Shown: positions 24,767 to 33,886 of the stretch, in pieces
Numbering within the stretch: position 1 is the stretch's first letter
How the letters are laid out: every line of letters starts with the position of its first letter
Source: Tianweitania populi
GTDB lineage: Bacteria; Pseudomonadota; Alphaproteobacteria; Rhizobiales; Rhizobiaceae
Assembly (NCBI RefSeq): GCF_014652875.1
Contig: NZ_BMZQ01000001.1
Location: 1,674,001 to 1,738,000 of the forward strand
Reading direction: 5' to 3'
Length of the DNA stretch: 64,000 bases
Program-made: the position numbers and the translations under genes
Notes under the pieces: generated by a model
What the model was told of the DNA's origin: nothing
Database searches by the model: none
What the model saw: the letters and a program-made list of their open reading frames with translations, nothing else

Positions 24767-25966
24767 ATGATACTGACGATCAACTGCGGCAGTTCGAGCC
24801 TGAAATACCAACTCTACAGCGCCGATCTGGCTGAGGTGATCGCGTCCGGCATCATCGCCAAGATCGGCGAAGCCGGCGGTTATGCCGACCACAAGGTCGA
24901 TGACGGTAAGACCCGGATCGTCAGAGACATTGCCGACCACCAGGCCGCGTTCACGTTGATGATGGAGAACCTCCTGTCGCCCGACATCGGCGTCATCACC
25001 GAGCCGGCGCAGATCATAGCTATCGGCCACCGCGCCGTGCATGGCGGCTCGACATTCGTTGAATCGGTCATCGTGGATGACCAGGTCATGGAAGGACTCC
25101 GCGCATGCTCGACCTTTGCGCCGCTGCACAACCCCTGCAACATCGCTGGCATCGAGGAAGCGATGCGCCTCTTTCCAGGAACACCGAACGTGGTGGTGTT
25201 CGACACGGCCTTCCATCAGACGGTCCCCCAGCACGCGCATGTCTACGCCCTGCCCTATGAGCTTTGCACCGACCACGGCATCCGCCGCTACGGCTTCCAC
25301 GGAACGTCCTGTCGCTATGTCAGCCAGGCGGCGGCCGATATCCTCGGCCGGCCGATAGAAGCGCTGTCGATGGTAATCTGCCATCTCGGCAACGGCGTGA
25401 CGATCGACGCTGTGAAAGGCGGTCAATCGGTGGATACCAGCATCGGCTTCGGCACATTCTGCGGCATGCCGATGGGCACCCGCGCCGGCGACTTCGATCC
25501 AGCCATCATCTTCCATCTCGTGAAAACGCTCGGCATGAGCCTCGATGAGGTCGAGGCCATTTGCTACAAGAAGAGCGGCCTGCTTGGACTGTCCGGCCTT
25601 TCCAACGACATGCGCGAAGTCTGCGAAGCAGCGGCTGCCGGCAACAAGCGATGCCAATTGGCGGTCGACGTCTTCGTGTACCAGCTGCGCAAGCAGATCG
25701 GCGCCTATGCCGCCGCCATGAACGGGCTCGACGCACTCGTCTTCACGGCAGGGATTGGCGAAAACAGCGCCGAAATCCGCAAGCTCGTTTGCTCCGGCCT
25801 GGGTGTTCTTGGCATTGCGATCGATGAAGACCTGAACCAGATCGCCCGCAATGGACATCCCGACATCAGCGCAGCAGACGCCCGTGTCGCCACCCTCGTC
25901 GTGCCGACCGACGAAGAGCGCATGATCGCGACCGATACGCTGCAGCTGACGATGCAGAGGGCTTAA
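24767..25966 (+). CDS. ackA: acetate/propionate kinase
   Basis: 399-aa ASKHA-fold kinase making ATP from acyl-phosphate. It starts with the family motif ILTINCGSSSLKYQLY, and has IGHRAVHGG, FDTAFHQTVP, YGFHGTSCRYVS, CHLGNGVTIDAVKGG, GTRAGDFDP and FTAGIGENSAEIR. The frame is open from 24689, but ATG 24767 has AAAGGA upstream and gives the normal N-terminus. It would act in the cytosol on the acyl-phosphate from PduL; whether it prefers propionyl- or acetyl-phosphate cannot be read from sequence. Confidence 0.95.
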   Translation: MILTINCGSSSLKYQLYSADLAEVIASGIIAKIGEAGGYADHKVDDGKTRIVRDIADHQAAFTLMMENLLSPDIGVITEPAQIIAIGHRAVHGGSTFVESVIVDDQVMEGLRACSTFAPLHNPCNIAGIEEAMRLFPGTPNVVVFDTAFHQTVPQHAHVYALPYELCTDHGIRRYGFHGTSCRYVSQAAADILGRPIEALSMVICHLGNGVTIDAVKGGQSVDTSIGFGTFCGMPMGTRAGDFDPAIIFHLVKTLGMSLDEVEAICYKKSGLLGLSGLSNDMREVCEAAAAGNKRCQLAVDVFVYQLRKQIGAYAAAMNGLDALVFTAGIGENSAEIRKLVCSGLGVLGIAIDEDLNQIARNGHPDISAADARVATLVVPTDEERMIATDTLQLTMQRA

Positions 25967-26136
25967 ACCCACTTCGCGAACGGTAACGATTTCGCCGGAA
26001 GTCTGCTCTCCAGGGAAATGTTGCTCGAAACATTGGCAGACCGATCACGAACACTAGGGTAGCCCTTAATAAATCGCGCCTAGGCTGCGCGTGAATGGGG
26101 TTGGACCTTGGCATGGCTGGCGTGGCGGAAGTATCA

Positions 26137-28338
26137 ATGGTGCGGCACTTCCTCATCAAAACAGCACTGCCGATTATCCTGGCAGCGCTCGCTGCCGCCG
26201 CTCTGGTCAGTGCCGTTCTGTTCTGGTCGAGCTTTCGTGCCGACCGGATCTCCATTGATCGACAAACCAGCTTGATGCGCCTGGTGATCTCCCAGGCGCA
26301 GGAGAGCGTCGCGCATGATCAGGAAAGCGCGACCGTCTGGGATGATGCGATCCGCGGCGTCAAGGAAAATGACCCCGAATGGATGGACGCCAACCTCGGC
26401 GCATGGATGCACACCTATTTCGGGCATGACGGCGCTTTTGTTCTCGACCAAGCCGACGTGCCAACCTACGCCTTCATCGATGGCAAGGTGTCTCCTGCAG
26501 GTCCCGCCTTTTCGGACATATCCGCTCAGGTTCTTCCTTTGACGGCGCAGTTGCGACGTGATCTTCAAACCCTCGATGACGAAAGCATCACCGGCGAGCA
26601 CACGCCAAGCCCCGGCATCACCGATCTCGCGATCGTTCACGGCCACCCCACCATCATCAGCGTCGAACCCGTTGTTTCCGATTCCGGCGAGATCAGGCAG
26701 GAACCTGGCACGGAATATCTGCATGTCGCCTTGCGCTACCTGGACGGCACCTTCCTCGACGATACCCGCGACGAGTACCTGTTCGATGGACTCCGCTTCA
26801 GCTGGACTTCCGACACGGCGTCGCATGATGCAGACGAGCCGTTGATGTCCAAGGCAGGTCAGCCTGTTGGCCATCTCATCTGGTTGCCCTTCCGGCCTGG
26901 CTCTGCCGTCATGTCCTTCATGGCGCCTGTGCTGGGGCTGCTCTTTCTCATCACGGCAGCCGTGCTGGCTTTCCTCATCATGCGCCTGCACAAACGCTCG
27001 GTGACGCTGCAGGCCAGCGAAGCGGAAGTTCGCCATCTCGCCTTGCACGACACGCTGACGGGCGTCGGCAACCGACTGACCTTCAACAACGGGCTCGATG
27101 ACCTGCTGCTTGGTCGCGAAAAGACCGACCAGTTGATCGCTGTGCTGTACCTCGACCTTGACCGCTTCAAGCATGTGAACGACACACTGGGTCATCCGAC
27201 CGGCGATGAATTGATCCGGCAATTTGCCGAGCGCCTGAACAAGATCATCCGGTCTCGAGATCTGATCGGCCGCGTAGGTGGCGACGAGTTCACCATCGCG
27301 CTCACGAATGTGGAAAGCGTCAAGTTCGTGGAAGGTGTTTGCGAGCGCATCATCGACGCAGTCAGCCAACCGTTCAACATCGACGGCAACCACATCAATG
27401 TCGGTGTTAGCATCGGCGTGTCGCTCGCGCCGCTTCATGGTTCCACGCGCACCGACCTTCTGCGCAAGGCCGACATCGCCCTGTATCATGCAAAAGGCGG
27501 CGGTCGCGGACGCTACGCCATCTTCGGCCAAGCCATGGACGCACTGGTTCAGGAGCGTCGCGCCGTGGAGCATGATCTGCGCATCGCCTTGGAAGGAAAC
27601 GACCAGATCGTCGTGCTTTTCCAGCCTTTGTACTCCGCCGGCACCCGCCGCATCACCGGCGTCGAAGCGCTTGCCCGCTGGCACCATCCGACCAAAGGCT
27701 GGATCACTCCGGACGCTTTCATACCCGTTGCGGAAGATACCGGTCTGGTGGAACAGCTTGGAGATCGTGTTCTGCGCGCTGCCTGTCAGGCCGCCCGCGG
27801 CTGGGGCGCGATCAAGCTCGCCGTCAATGTGTCGGTGGTAGAACTTCGTAACCCGCTTTATCCGATGAAAGTCGCCAACATCCTGATGGCGACCGGGCTC
27901 AATCCTCACCAGCTCGAATTAGAGGTGACGGAAAGCACTCTGACCGACGAAAATGGGATTTGTGCCGCCAACATTGAGGCCCTTCGCGAACTCGGTGTTC
28001 TGATAGCGCTGGATGATTTCGGCACCGGCTTCTCCTCCCTGAGCCGTCTTCAAAGCCTGGCTGTCGACCGCATCAAGGTCGACAAGAGCTTTGTGCAAGG
28101 TCTGGGCACGCCTGGCAGCAGCGACGCGGCCATTGTTGAAGCCATCATCAAGCTCGCACAGGCAACCGGCTTGAAGACCACGGCCGAAGGCGTGGAAACC
28201 ATCGAGCAGGAAGAACACCTGCAACGCGCCGGCTGCGACGATCTTCAGGGCTTCCTGATGTCCAAACCCGTAAGCGAAGTGGAATTATCCAAACTGCTGC
28301 AGTCGCAGGACGAACAGAAGCGCGAAAAAGCTTCATGA
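26137..28338 (+). CDS. membrane GGDEF-EAL protein with CHASE4-like sensor
   Basis: 733-aa cyclic di-GMP turnover protein. An N-terminal membrane anchor (about residues 5-32) is followed by a periplasmic CHASE4-like domain (SVAHDQESATVWDDAI) and a second membrane segment (about 265-290). The GGDEF domain keeps its motif intact (GRVGGDEFTIAL), and the EAL domain starts ITGVEALARWHHP and retains DDFGTGFSSL and the later TTAEGVE, so both activities are possible. The frame opens at 26095; ATG 26137 with GCGGAAG upstream gives the clean membrane anchor. No functional link to the neighbouring loci is seen. Confidence 0.9.
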   Translation: MVRHFLIKTALPIILAALAAAALVSAVLFWSSFRADRISIDRQTSLMRLVISQAQESVAHDQESATVWDDAIRGVKENDPEWMDANLGAWMHTYFGHDGAFVLDQADVPTYAFIDGKVSPAGPAFSDISAQVLPLTAQLRRDLQTLDDESITGEHTPSPGITDLAIVHGHPTIISVEPVVSDSGEIRQEPGTEYLHVALRYLDGTFLDDTRDEYLFDGLRFSWTSDTASHDADEPLMSKAGQPVGHLIWLPFRPGSAVMSFMAPVLGLLFLITAAVLAFLIMRLHKRSVTLQASEAEVRHLALHDTLTGVGNRLTFNNGLDDLLLGREKTDQLIAVLYLDLDRFKHVNDTLGHPTGDELIRQFAERLNKIIRSRDLIGRVGGDEFTIALTNVESVKFVEGVCERIIDAVSQPFNIDGNHINVGVSIGVSLAPLHGSTRTDLLRKADIALYHAKGGGRGRYAIFGQAMDALVQERRAVEHDLRIALEGNDQIVVLFQPLYSAGTRRITGVEALARWHHPTKGWITPDAFIPVAEDTGLVEQLGDRVLRAACQAARGWGAIKLAVNVSVVELRNPLYPMKVANILMATGLNPHQLELEVTESTLTDENGICAANIEALRELGVLIALDDFGTGFSSLSRLQSLAVDRIKVDKSFVQGLGTPGSSDAAIVEAIIKLAQATGLKTTAEGVETIEQEEHLQRAGCDDLQGFLMSKPVSEVELSKLLQSQDEQKREKAS

Positions 28339-28417
28339 TCGGGAGCCAGACGCTCATTCACTGAGCATTTCTGGTGGATTGGCCGACCCAATCAGGTGAT
28401 CAAAGGTCAGTGGCCTG

Positions 28418-29311
28418 TCAGCTCGGCAAAGCGCCGTGGTGCCCGATGCAGATGGCCGCGACCTGATGCGCCTTTTCCACGGCTTCCTGCAAGGACGCGC
28501 CCTGAATACGTGCTGCGACGTAGGCGCCATTGAAGCTGTCGCCGGCGCCGGTGGCATCGACAACCGCAGAAACAGGCGTCGGGTCTACGGAAACCTCTTG
28601 CCCGTCCGCGCTTGCAAGCGCTGCTTCTGATCCGTTCTTGACCACGATCTCCCGCGCACCCCAGCCGAGATAGCGGTCGCGAGTTGCCGTGATGTCCTTG
28701 TCGTTGAAGATCCCCGCCTCATCGCCATAAGTCGGCAGGACGATGTCGCAAACGGAAGCAAAATGTTGAAGCGTTTGCCGGATTTTCTCTTCACCGCTCC
28801 AAAGAACGGGGCGGATGTTTGGATCGAAGCAAATGCGCGCGCCGCTTCTGCGCGCGGTTTCAAGCGCTGCAAAAAGCGCTTCACGTCCCGCAGCATCAAG
28901 GATCGCTAACGTAATGCCGGAGACATAGATCATCGCGACATTGGCGAAGGCTGTTTGCAGCGCCGTTGCATCCGAGGCGAGGAGGCGAGCTGCCGAGCGG
29001 TCGCGCCAGTAGGTGAAATGCCGGTCGCCAGCTTCCTGATGAATGAAATACAGGCCCGGCCGGCGATCATCGATCGTCATGATCCGATCGGTCTCGATGC
29101 CCCTCTCATCGATAAACGCGCGCAATGCATCTGAATAGCGATCCGTACCGAGCGCCGTGAAATACGACACGCGCCAATCGCTTCCGAGATGAGCGCGGGC
29201 ATGAGCGGCGGTGTTCAGCGTGTCGCCGGCAAAGCCCATGCGCCATTGCCCGTTCGTGCCCGCCGACATCTCGATCATGGCTTCGCCAACGGAAAGCAAT
29301 GTCTGCTGCAC
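28418..29311 (-). CDS. kdgK: PfkB-family 2-keto-3-deoxygluconate-type kinase
   Basis: 297-aa ribokinase-fold sugar kinase. The N-terminal LLSVGEAMIEMS, FAGDTLNTAAH, Asp/Arg-rich YFIHQEAGDRHFTYWRD and AARLL motifs match KDG kinases, and the catalytic anion hole DATGAGDSFNGAY lies near residue 255. GTG 29311 has GAAGGGAA at good spacing; the frame runs on to 29398 without a better start. It is the last gene of the run with the Dpp ATPase and PLP lyase genes, supporting phosphorylation of 2-keto-3-deoxygluconate formed by that lyase. Confidence 0.85.
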   Translation of the reverse strand: MQQTLLSVGEAMIEMSAGTNGQWRMGFAGDTLNTAAHARAHLGSDWRVSYFTALGTDRYSDALRAFIDERGIETDRIMTIDDRRPGLYFIHQEAGDRHFTYWRDRSAARLLASDATALQTAFANVAMIYVSGITLAILDAAGREALFAALETARRSGARICFDPNIRPVLWSGEEKIRQTLQHFASVCDIVLPTYGDEAGIFNDKDITATRDRYLGWGAREIVVKNGSEAALASADGQEVSVDPTPVSAVVDATGAGDSFNGAYVAARIQGASLQEAVEKAHQVAAICIGHHGALPS

Positions 29312-29339
29312 GATGATATTCCCTTCAGTCGAACTGTTA

Positions 29340-31172
29340 TCAAACAGCAACCAGATGACCGTCCGAGATGGTACGATATTTCCGGATCGGCTGCACATGG
29401 TCGGCTGCCCGGATCGGACTTTTCAACTCATCGCCGATTGGCACCCGCTTGTCACGCCGACGATCCGGATCTGGCACCGGAACGGCCGCCATCAGCTTCT
29501 TCGTATAGTCGTGCTGCGGATTGCCGAACACGGAAGCGCGTGGGCCGATCTCGACGATCTCGCCAAGATACATGACGGCGACGCGGTGGCTGACCCGTTC
29601 CACCACGGCCATGTCATGGCTGATGAACAGGAAGGCAAGGTTCAGGCTCTGCTGCAGATCGAGCATGAGGTTGATGACCTGCGCCTTGACCGATACGTCC
29701 AGCGCCGAAACGCTTTCATCGGCAACGATCACCTTCGGCTCCAGAGCCAGAGCACGCGCGATGCAGATGCGCTGGCGCTGACCGCCGGAAAATTCGTGCG
29801 GATAGCGGCCAGCCATATCGGGAATCAGACCAACCTTGCGCAGCATGTCGGCAACGACATCCTTGGCCTGCTTTGTTGTACCCATCTTGTGTTCGAGGTA
29901 GGGTTCGGCAATCGCCTGTCCCACCGTCATGCGCGGGTTCAGCGAGGCATAAGGGTCCTGGAAGATCATCTGCACGGATTTGCGCATCTCGCGCATTTCG
30001 CGCTTGTCCAGCGCAAGCACGTCGCGTCCTTCAACCGTGACCGACCCCGAGGTGGGTTCGATCAGCCGCATGATCGCGCGGCCGGTAGTGGACTTGCCGC
30101 AACCAGATTCGCCGACCAGCGACAGCGTCTCGCCGGCATGAAGGTCGAACGACACATTCTCGACGGCATGCACCCGCCCGACCAGGCGGCTCAGGAGGCC
30201 GGAATGGATCGCGAAACGTTTGGTGAGGTTCTTGACCTCGAGGATCGGTCGTTCCCGGGAAACAGTGTCGACCACCTCGACCGGCGTGTCGGACAGGCCG
30301 GTCACGTTGTCCACCACGGGAAAGCGAAGCGGTCGCTGGTAGTTTTGCATCGAACCGAGCACGGGCACGGCGGATAGCAGCGCTCGGGTGTAAGGATGTT
30401 GACCACGATGGAAGATGTCGGCGGTGGCTCCGGTTTCAACCTGCTCGCCGCGATACATTACGACGGTGCGGTCCGCGATTTCGGCCACGACGCCCATATC
30501 GTGGGTGATGAACAGGACGGATGTCCCCTCCTCGTCCTGCAGCATCTTGATGAGATCGAGGATCTGGCCCTGGATCGTCACGTCGAGCGCTGTTGTCGGC
30601 TCATCCGCGATCAGGAGTTTCGGCTTCGAGGCGAGCGCCATTGCGATCATGACGCGCTGGCGCATGCCGCCAGAAAATCGATGCGGATATTCATCGAACC
30701 GCGAAGCAGCCGAGGGGATGCGCACCTTGTCGAGCAGCCGGATGGTCTCGGCCTTTGCCTCTGCAGCCGACATCGCCTTATGGCAAAGCAGCGCTTCGGA
30801 AATCTGGTCGCCGATGGTGAAGAGCGGGTTGAGGCTCGTCATCGGCTCCTGGAAGATCATCGCGACCTCATTGCCGCGCACCTGCCGCATCTCGCGCTCG
30901 GGCAATGCCAGGAGGTTGCGCCCTCCAAGCATGATCTTGCCTTCGATACGGCTGGTGCCTTCCTGCAAGAGCCGCATGATGGACAGCGACGTGACGCTCT
31001 TGCCGGATCCGGATTCGCCCACGATCGCCACCGTCTCGCCTGGCGCGACCGTAAAGGAGATATCACGCACCACCGGCTTCCATTTGCCGTCGACGTTGAA
31101 CGACGTCGTCAGGTTCTCCACGGACAAAACGGGCTGAGCGGATCGAACGGCTTCGACATGCGCGGTAGCCAT
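29340..31172 (-). CDS. peptide-type ABC transporter, fused DppD-DppF ATPase
   Basis: 610-aa protein with two complete ATPase domains, GsiA-like. Half 1 has GESGSGKSVT, signature FSGGMRQRVMIAMAL and IADEPTTALDVT; half 2 has GESGCGKSTTGR, FSGGQRQRICIARAL and VADESVSALDVS. Each half ends in the oligopeptide-ATPase tail (HPYTRALLSAVP and HDYTKKLMAAVP). It powers the permeases encoded at 35108-36927, from which it is separated by the amidohydrolase, RidA, IclR and PLP enzyme genes. It is 36 bases downstream of the PLP enzyme gene. Confidence 0.92.
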   Translation of the reverse strand: MATAHVEAVRSAQPVLSVENLTTSFNVDGKWKPVVRDISFTVAPGETVAIVGESGSGKSVTSLSIMRLLQEGTSRIEGKIMLGGRNLLALPEREMRQVRGNEVAMIFQEPMTSLNPLFTIGDQISEALLCHKAMSAAEAKAETIRLLDKVRIPSAASRFDEYPHRFSGGMRQRVMIAMALASKPKLLIADEPTTALDVTIQGQILDLIKMLQDEEGTSVLFITHDMGVVAEIADRTVVMYRGEQVETGATADIFHRGQHPYTRALLSAVPVLGSMQNYQRPLRFPVVDNVTGLSDTPVEVVDTVSRERPILEVKNLTKRFAIHSGLLSRLVGRVHAVENVSFDLHAGETLSLVGESGCGKSTTGRAIMRLIEPTSGSVTVEGRDVLALDKREMREMRKSVQMIFQDPYASLNPRMTVGQAIAEPYLEHKMGTTKQAKDVVADMLRKVGLIPDMAGRYPHEFSGGQRQRICIARALALEPKVIVADESVSALDVSVKAQVINLMLDLQQSLNLAFLFISHDMAVVERVSHRVAVMYLGEIVEIGPRASVFGNPQHDYTKKLMAAVPVPDPDRRRDKRVPIGDELKSPIRAADHVQPIRKYRTISDGHLVAV

Positions 31173-31208
31173 GATTGTTCCCTTTCTATCCTGCCGATTG
31201 GCTGCGGC

Positions 31209-32405
31209 TCAGTCCGGCCAGCGCAGCATGCCGTCGAAACGATGCTTGCTGAGAAGTTCGATCGGGGTCGCGATGATCTCGTTGGATGCGCGTGCCTTAT
31301 CGAGTTCTTCCGCCAAACGGGCCGCGACAATCGTTTCCTGACCGGGATGCAGGTTGCACGGGTCGAGATAGAAGTAGTGGTGCTCCACCTCGTGGTCGCG
31401 CACGATCACCGGCTGCTCGCCGCTGCGCAGTGCCGCCGCGAGATCCCACGCCGTGATATGCGCTTCCGGCGCGGAGATGATCACACGCATGCGGTCCAGC
31501 GGATTGTTGGTCGGATCGGGTTCGATCAGCGCCGTGACGCCTGGGCGACCGTCCAGCGTTTCCTTCCAAAGGTTCAGATAGCCGGTTTCGCGCTCCCGGA
31601 TACCGGCATGATCTCGCTTTTCCCAGGCTTCCAAGGCGGCCATAACACCGTATACGCTTTCCTTGCCGACCTTCATGCCCCGCCCGATGCCCATGTTCTG
31701 CAGGAAGGCGTTGCGGACGAGATCCTTGTTTCCTGCGACGATGCCGGAAGTCGGACCGCCCAGGAACTTGTGGCCGGAATAAAGGGCGATGTCCGCGCCC
31801 TGCTCGAGGAACAGCTTGAGGTCATATTCCGAAGCCGCGTCCACGATGACGGGCACGCCCTTAGCATGGGCGATTTCGACGAACTCGACCAGGTTCAGCA
31901 GGCCGTAATCGACCACGTGATGCGAGATGACGTAGACTGCCGCCGCCGTCTTTTCGGTGATGGCGTTTTCCATGTGGAAGCGGTGCGTTGAAGTTGCCTG
32001 GCCGATCAGCACGACCTTGCCGCCTGCCAGTCTGATCGACTGGTCCACGGGTGCGCCGTAGCTCACGACATGGCCCATCTGCACCAGTACTTCGTTCTTT
32101 TCCGGTGCGACATCTGGCAGTTTCTCGATGGCCAGCAGATTGTTGCCGGTGATCGTACCTGCCACGGCGAGACTAATGCCGGCCGAGCACGAGGCCGTCA
32201 CGAAGCCCGCCTCTGCCCCGGTGAGCCGCGCAATCACGGCGCTTGCCTTGCGCTGAAGGTCGTTCATTTCTACGAACTGCGGCAGGATCGCAGCCATGGC
32301 TTGGATAGCCTCGGGAACGACGATCGAGGCGCCGAGGCTGGTCATCGTGCCTGACACGTTGATGACCGGACGGAGGCCGATCTGAGCGCGCATGTCATCG
32401 GACAT
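31209..32405 (-). CDS. SelA/DgaE-like PLP enzyme, probable amino-sugar-acid ammonia-lyase
   Basis: 398-aa fold-type I PLP enzyme of the selenocysteine-synthase-like group that includes D-glucosaminate-6-phosphate ammonia-lyase DgaE. The start [18 protein letters not shown] and [20 protein letters not shown] are typical of the group, and the PLP lysine is in [15 protein letters not shown]. It lacks a tRNA-binding N-terminus, so it is not SelA. With the deacetylase, RidA (imine hydrolase) and KDG kinase it fits removal of ammonia from glucosaminate to give 2-keto-3-deoxygluconate. Substrate is inferred, not shown. Confidence 0.8.
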   Translation of the reverse strand: MSDDMRAQIGLRPVINVSGTMTSLGASIVVPEAIQAMAAILPQFVEMNDLQRKASAVIARLTGAEAGFVTASCSAGISLAVAGTITGNNLLAIEKLPDVAPEKNEVLVQMGHVVSYGAPVDQSIRLAGGKVVLIGQATSTHRFHMENAITEKTAAAVYVISHHVVDYGLLNLVEFVEIAHAKGVPVIVDAASEYDLKLFLEQGADIALYSGHKFLGGPTSGIVAGNKDLVRNAFLQNMGIGRGMKVGKESVYGVMAALEAWEKRDHAGIRERETGYLNLWKETLDGRPGVTALIEPDPTNNPLDRMRVIISAPEAHITAWDLAAALRSGEQPVIVRDHEVEHHYFYLDPCNLHPGQETIVAARLAEELDKARASNEIIATPIELLSKHRFDGMLRWPD

Positions 32406-32450
32406 TCTGGTTCTCCAAAGCTAGTGCAGGCATCGAAATGCCATCGACAG

Positions 32451-32472
32451 TTATGCCATAATAATGCAATAA
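32451..32472. promoter_or_regulatory. AT-rich imperfect palindrome, candidate IclR operator
   Basis: The 22-mer at 32451-32472 (TTATGCCATAA joined to TAATGCAATAA) is palindromic at 16 of 22 positions and also reads as a direct repeat with 11-bp period. It lies in the 96-bp divergent region between the PLP enzyme and IclR starts. It shares TTATT-N3-TTAT with the arm of the palindrome before the binding-protein gene (38568-38599). Confidence 0.45.
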
Positions 32473-32501
32473 GGCCCCGACTTCTTGCGAGGACCGTTGA
32501 G

Positions 32502-33350
32502 TTGGACGACAGACCTTCATCCCAGGCATTCCCCGACGATGCCGTTGCGGCGGAAGACTTCGAGCCGAAAAGCGCGCGGCGCTCGCGCGTCAGTGGCATC
32601 AACCGCGCGTTGCAGGTGATCGACTATCTCTATGAGACCGGCTCTCCAGCTGGAGCCTACGCGATTGCGAAAGCGGTCAAGGCGCCGCTGTCCACCGTTT
32701 ACGTCATCATCGACGATCTGGTGGAAAAGAACATGCTGGCCCGCAACCCCGACGGTTCGATCTGGCTCGGCGCGCGGCTCTACCATTACGGCCTGGCCTA
32801 TGCCCGTTCGCTCGATTTCATGAGTGTCGCGACGCAGGAAATGCATGACCTTTGCCGCACGTCGGGCGAAACCGTGCAGGTCTGCGGCCGCGACCGCGAC
32901 CACATGCTCGTGCTCGCCATGGCCGAGGGGCTGAGCCATTTTCAGGTTGCTTCGCGCGTCGGAACCCGCGTTCCGCTCAACTGGACGGCGTCGGGCCGGC
33001 TTCTTGTCGGCCACCTGCCCGAAGGTGAGCGGATCGAGCTGTTCAAGCGTTGCGCCCGCACCTCGCCCACCGGCCGCGCCGAGATCAACGCCCGCACGCT
33101 TTCCGATGCAGCCGGCAAGGCTTTCAGTGAGCGGCTGTCGATCCAGGTTGCCGAGTCCGATTATTCGGTCGCCTGCATTGCGTCGCCGATCTGCGACCGA
33201 GATGGCCAATGCATCGCCACGATCTCGATCGTTCTGCCGGAGCAGAAGGTGCTTTCGGACGAGAGCCATTACACGGACCATGTGCGCGCGTCCGCCCAGC
33301 GGATCGAAGAGCTGATGGGTTGGCGCACCACGGACCTCCTCAATCGTTGA
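32502..33350 (+). CDS. IclR-family transcriptional regulator
   Basis: 282-aa regulator. A winged HTH spans about residues 30-95 (INRALQVIDYLYETGSPAGA, then APLSTVYVIIDDLVEKNML) and an IclR effector domain follows (TVQVCGRDRDHMLVLAM, RVPLNWTASGRLLVGHL). TTG 32502 is preferred: GAGGA precedes it at proper spacing, and the longer open frame from 32424 covers the operator-like palindrome. It is divergent from the PLP enzyme gene and convergent with ridA, their stops overlapping by 11 bases. It likely senses a sugar acid intermediate and controls both leftward gene groups. Confidence 0.88.
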   Translation: MDDRPSSQAFPDDAVAAEDFEPKSARRSRVSGINRALQVIDYLYETGSPAGAYAIAKAVKAPLSTVYVIIDDLVEKNMLARNPDGSIWLGARLYHYGLAYARSLDFMSVATQEMHDLCRTSGETVQVCGRDRDHMLVLAMAEGLSHFQVASRVGTRVPLNWTASGRLLVGHLPEGERIELFKRCARTSPTGRAEINARTLSDAAGKAFSERLSIQVAESDYSVACIASPICDRDGQCIATISIVLPEQKVLSDESHYTDHVRASAQRIEELMGWRTTDLLNR

Positions 33351-33864
33351 GCGAGACGATCGCCTCGATCTCAACGGTGATGTTGCCGGGAAGCGAGCCG
33401 AAGCCGACGGCCGAACGGGCATGGCGGCCTGCCTCGCCAAACACCTCGATCATCAGATCCGAGCAACCGTTGATCACCTTGGGATGATCCTCAAACAGCG
33501 GCACGGCATTGACCATTCCGAGCAGCTTCACCACCCGCTTGACGCGCGACAGATCACCCAGCGTTTCCTGCATCACAGCAAGCAGGTTGATCCCCGTCAG
33601 CCGTGCATGCTGATAGGCCTGATCGACGCTCACATCACCACCGACCTTACCGGTGTAAAGATGGCCATCTGCCTCGCGCGGTCCTTGCCCAGATAGATAC
33701 AACATGTTGCCTTCGCGCACATGCGTCACGAAATTGGCAATCGGCGGCGGTGAAGCGGGAAGCGTGATGCCCAGTGCAGCCAGCCGCTCGGAGGGAGTTT
33801 GCGCAGGCGCCTGCACCGCTTCAACCACCCTTGCTGGCTCGGTTTTCAGATAAGCTTCTGTCAT
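33340..33864 (-). CDS. RidA/YjgF/UK114-family enamine/imine deaminase
   Basis: 174-aa RidA-superfamily protein, longer than classical RidA (about 130). Visible features are FVTHVREGNMLYLSGQGP, KVGGDVSVDQAYQHARLTGIN (in parts) and the C-terminal GNITVEIEAIVSL; the region LGMVNAVPLFEDHPKVINGC corresponds to the substrate cleft. ATG 33864 was chosen over the longer frame to 33933, which would overlap the amidohydrolase gene. RidA proteins hydrolyse enamine/imine products of PLP lyases, which matches the neighbouring DgaE-like enzyme. Confidence 0.87.
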   Translation of the reverse strand: MTEAYLKTEPARVVEAVQAPAQTPSERLAALGITLPASPPPIANFVTHVREGNMLYLSGQGPREADGHLYTGKVGGDVSVDQAYQHARLTGINLLAVMQETLGDLSRVKRVVKLLGMVNAVPLFEDHPKVINGCSDLMIEVFGEAGRHARSAVGFGSLPGNITVEIEAIVSLND

Positions 33865-33886
33865 GCGATGTCTCTGGGTCCCCGGC

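Noticed and set aside
26134-27909. Open frame of 591 codons opposite the GGDEF-EAL gene
   Set aside because: Antisense shadow; the sense frame has intact GGDEF and EAL motifs.
31209-32405. Selenocysteine synthase (SelA)
   Set aside because: It lacks the N-terminal tRNA-binding part and sits in a catabolic cluster; the DgaE-like lyase group fits better.
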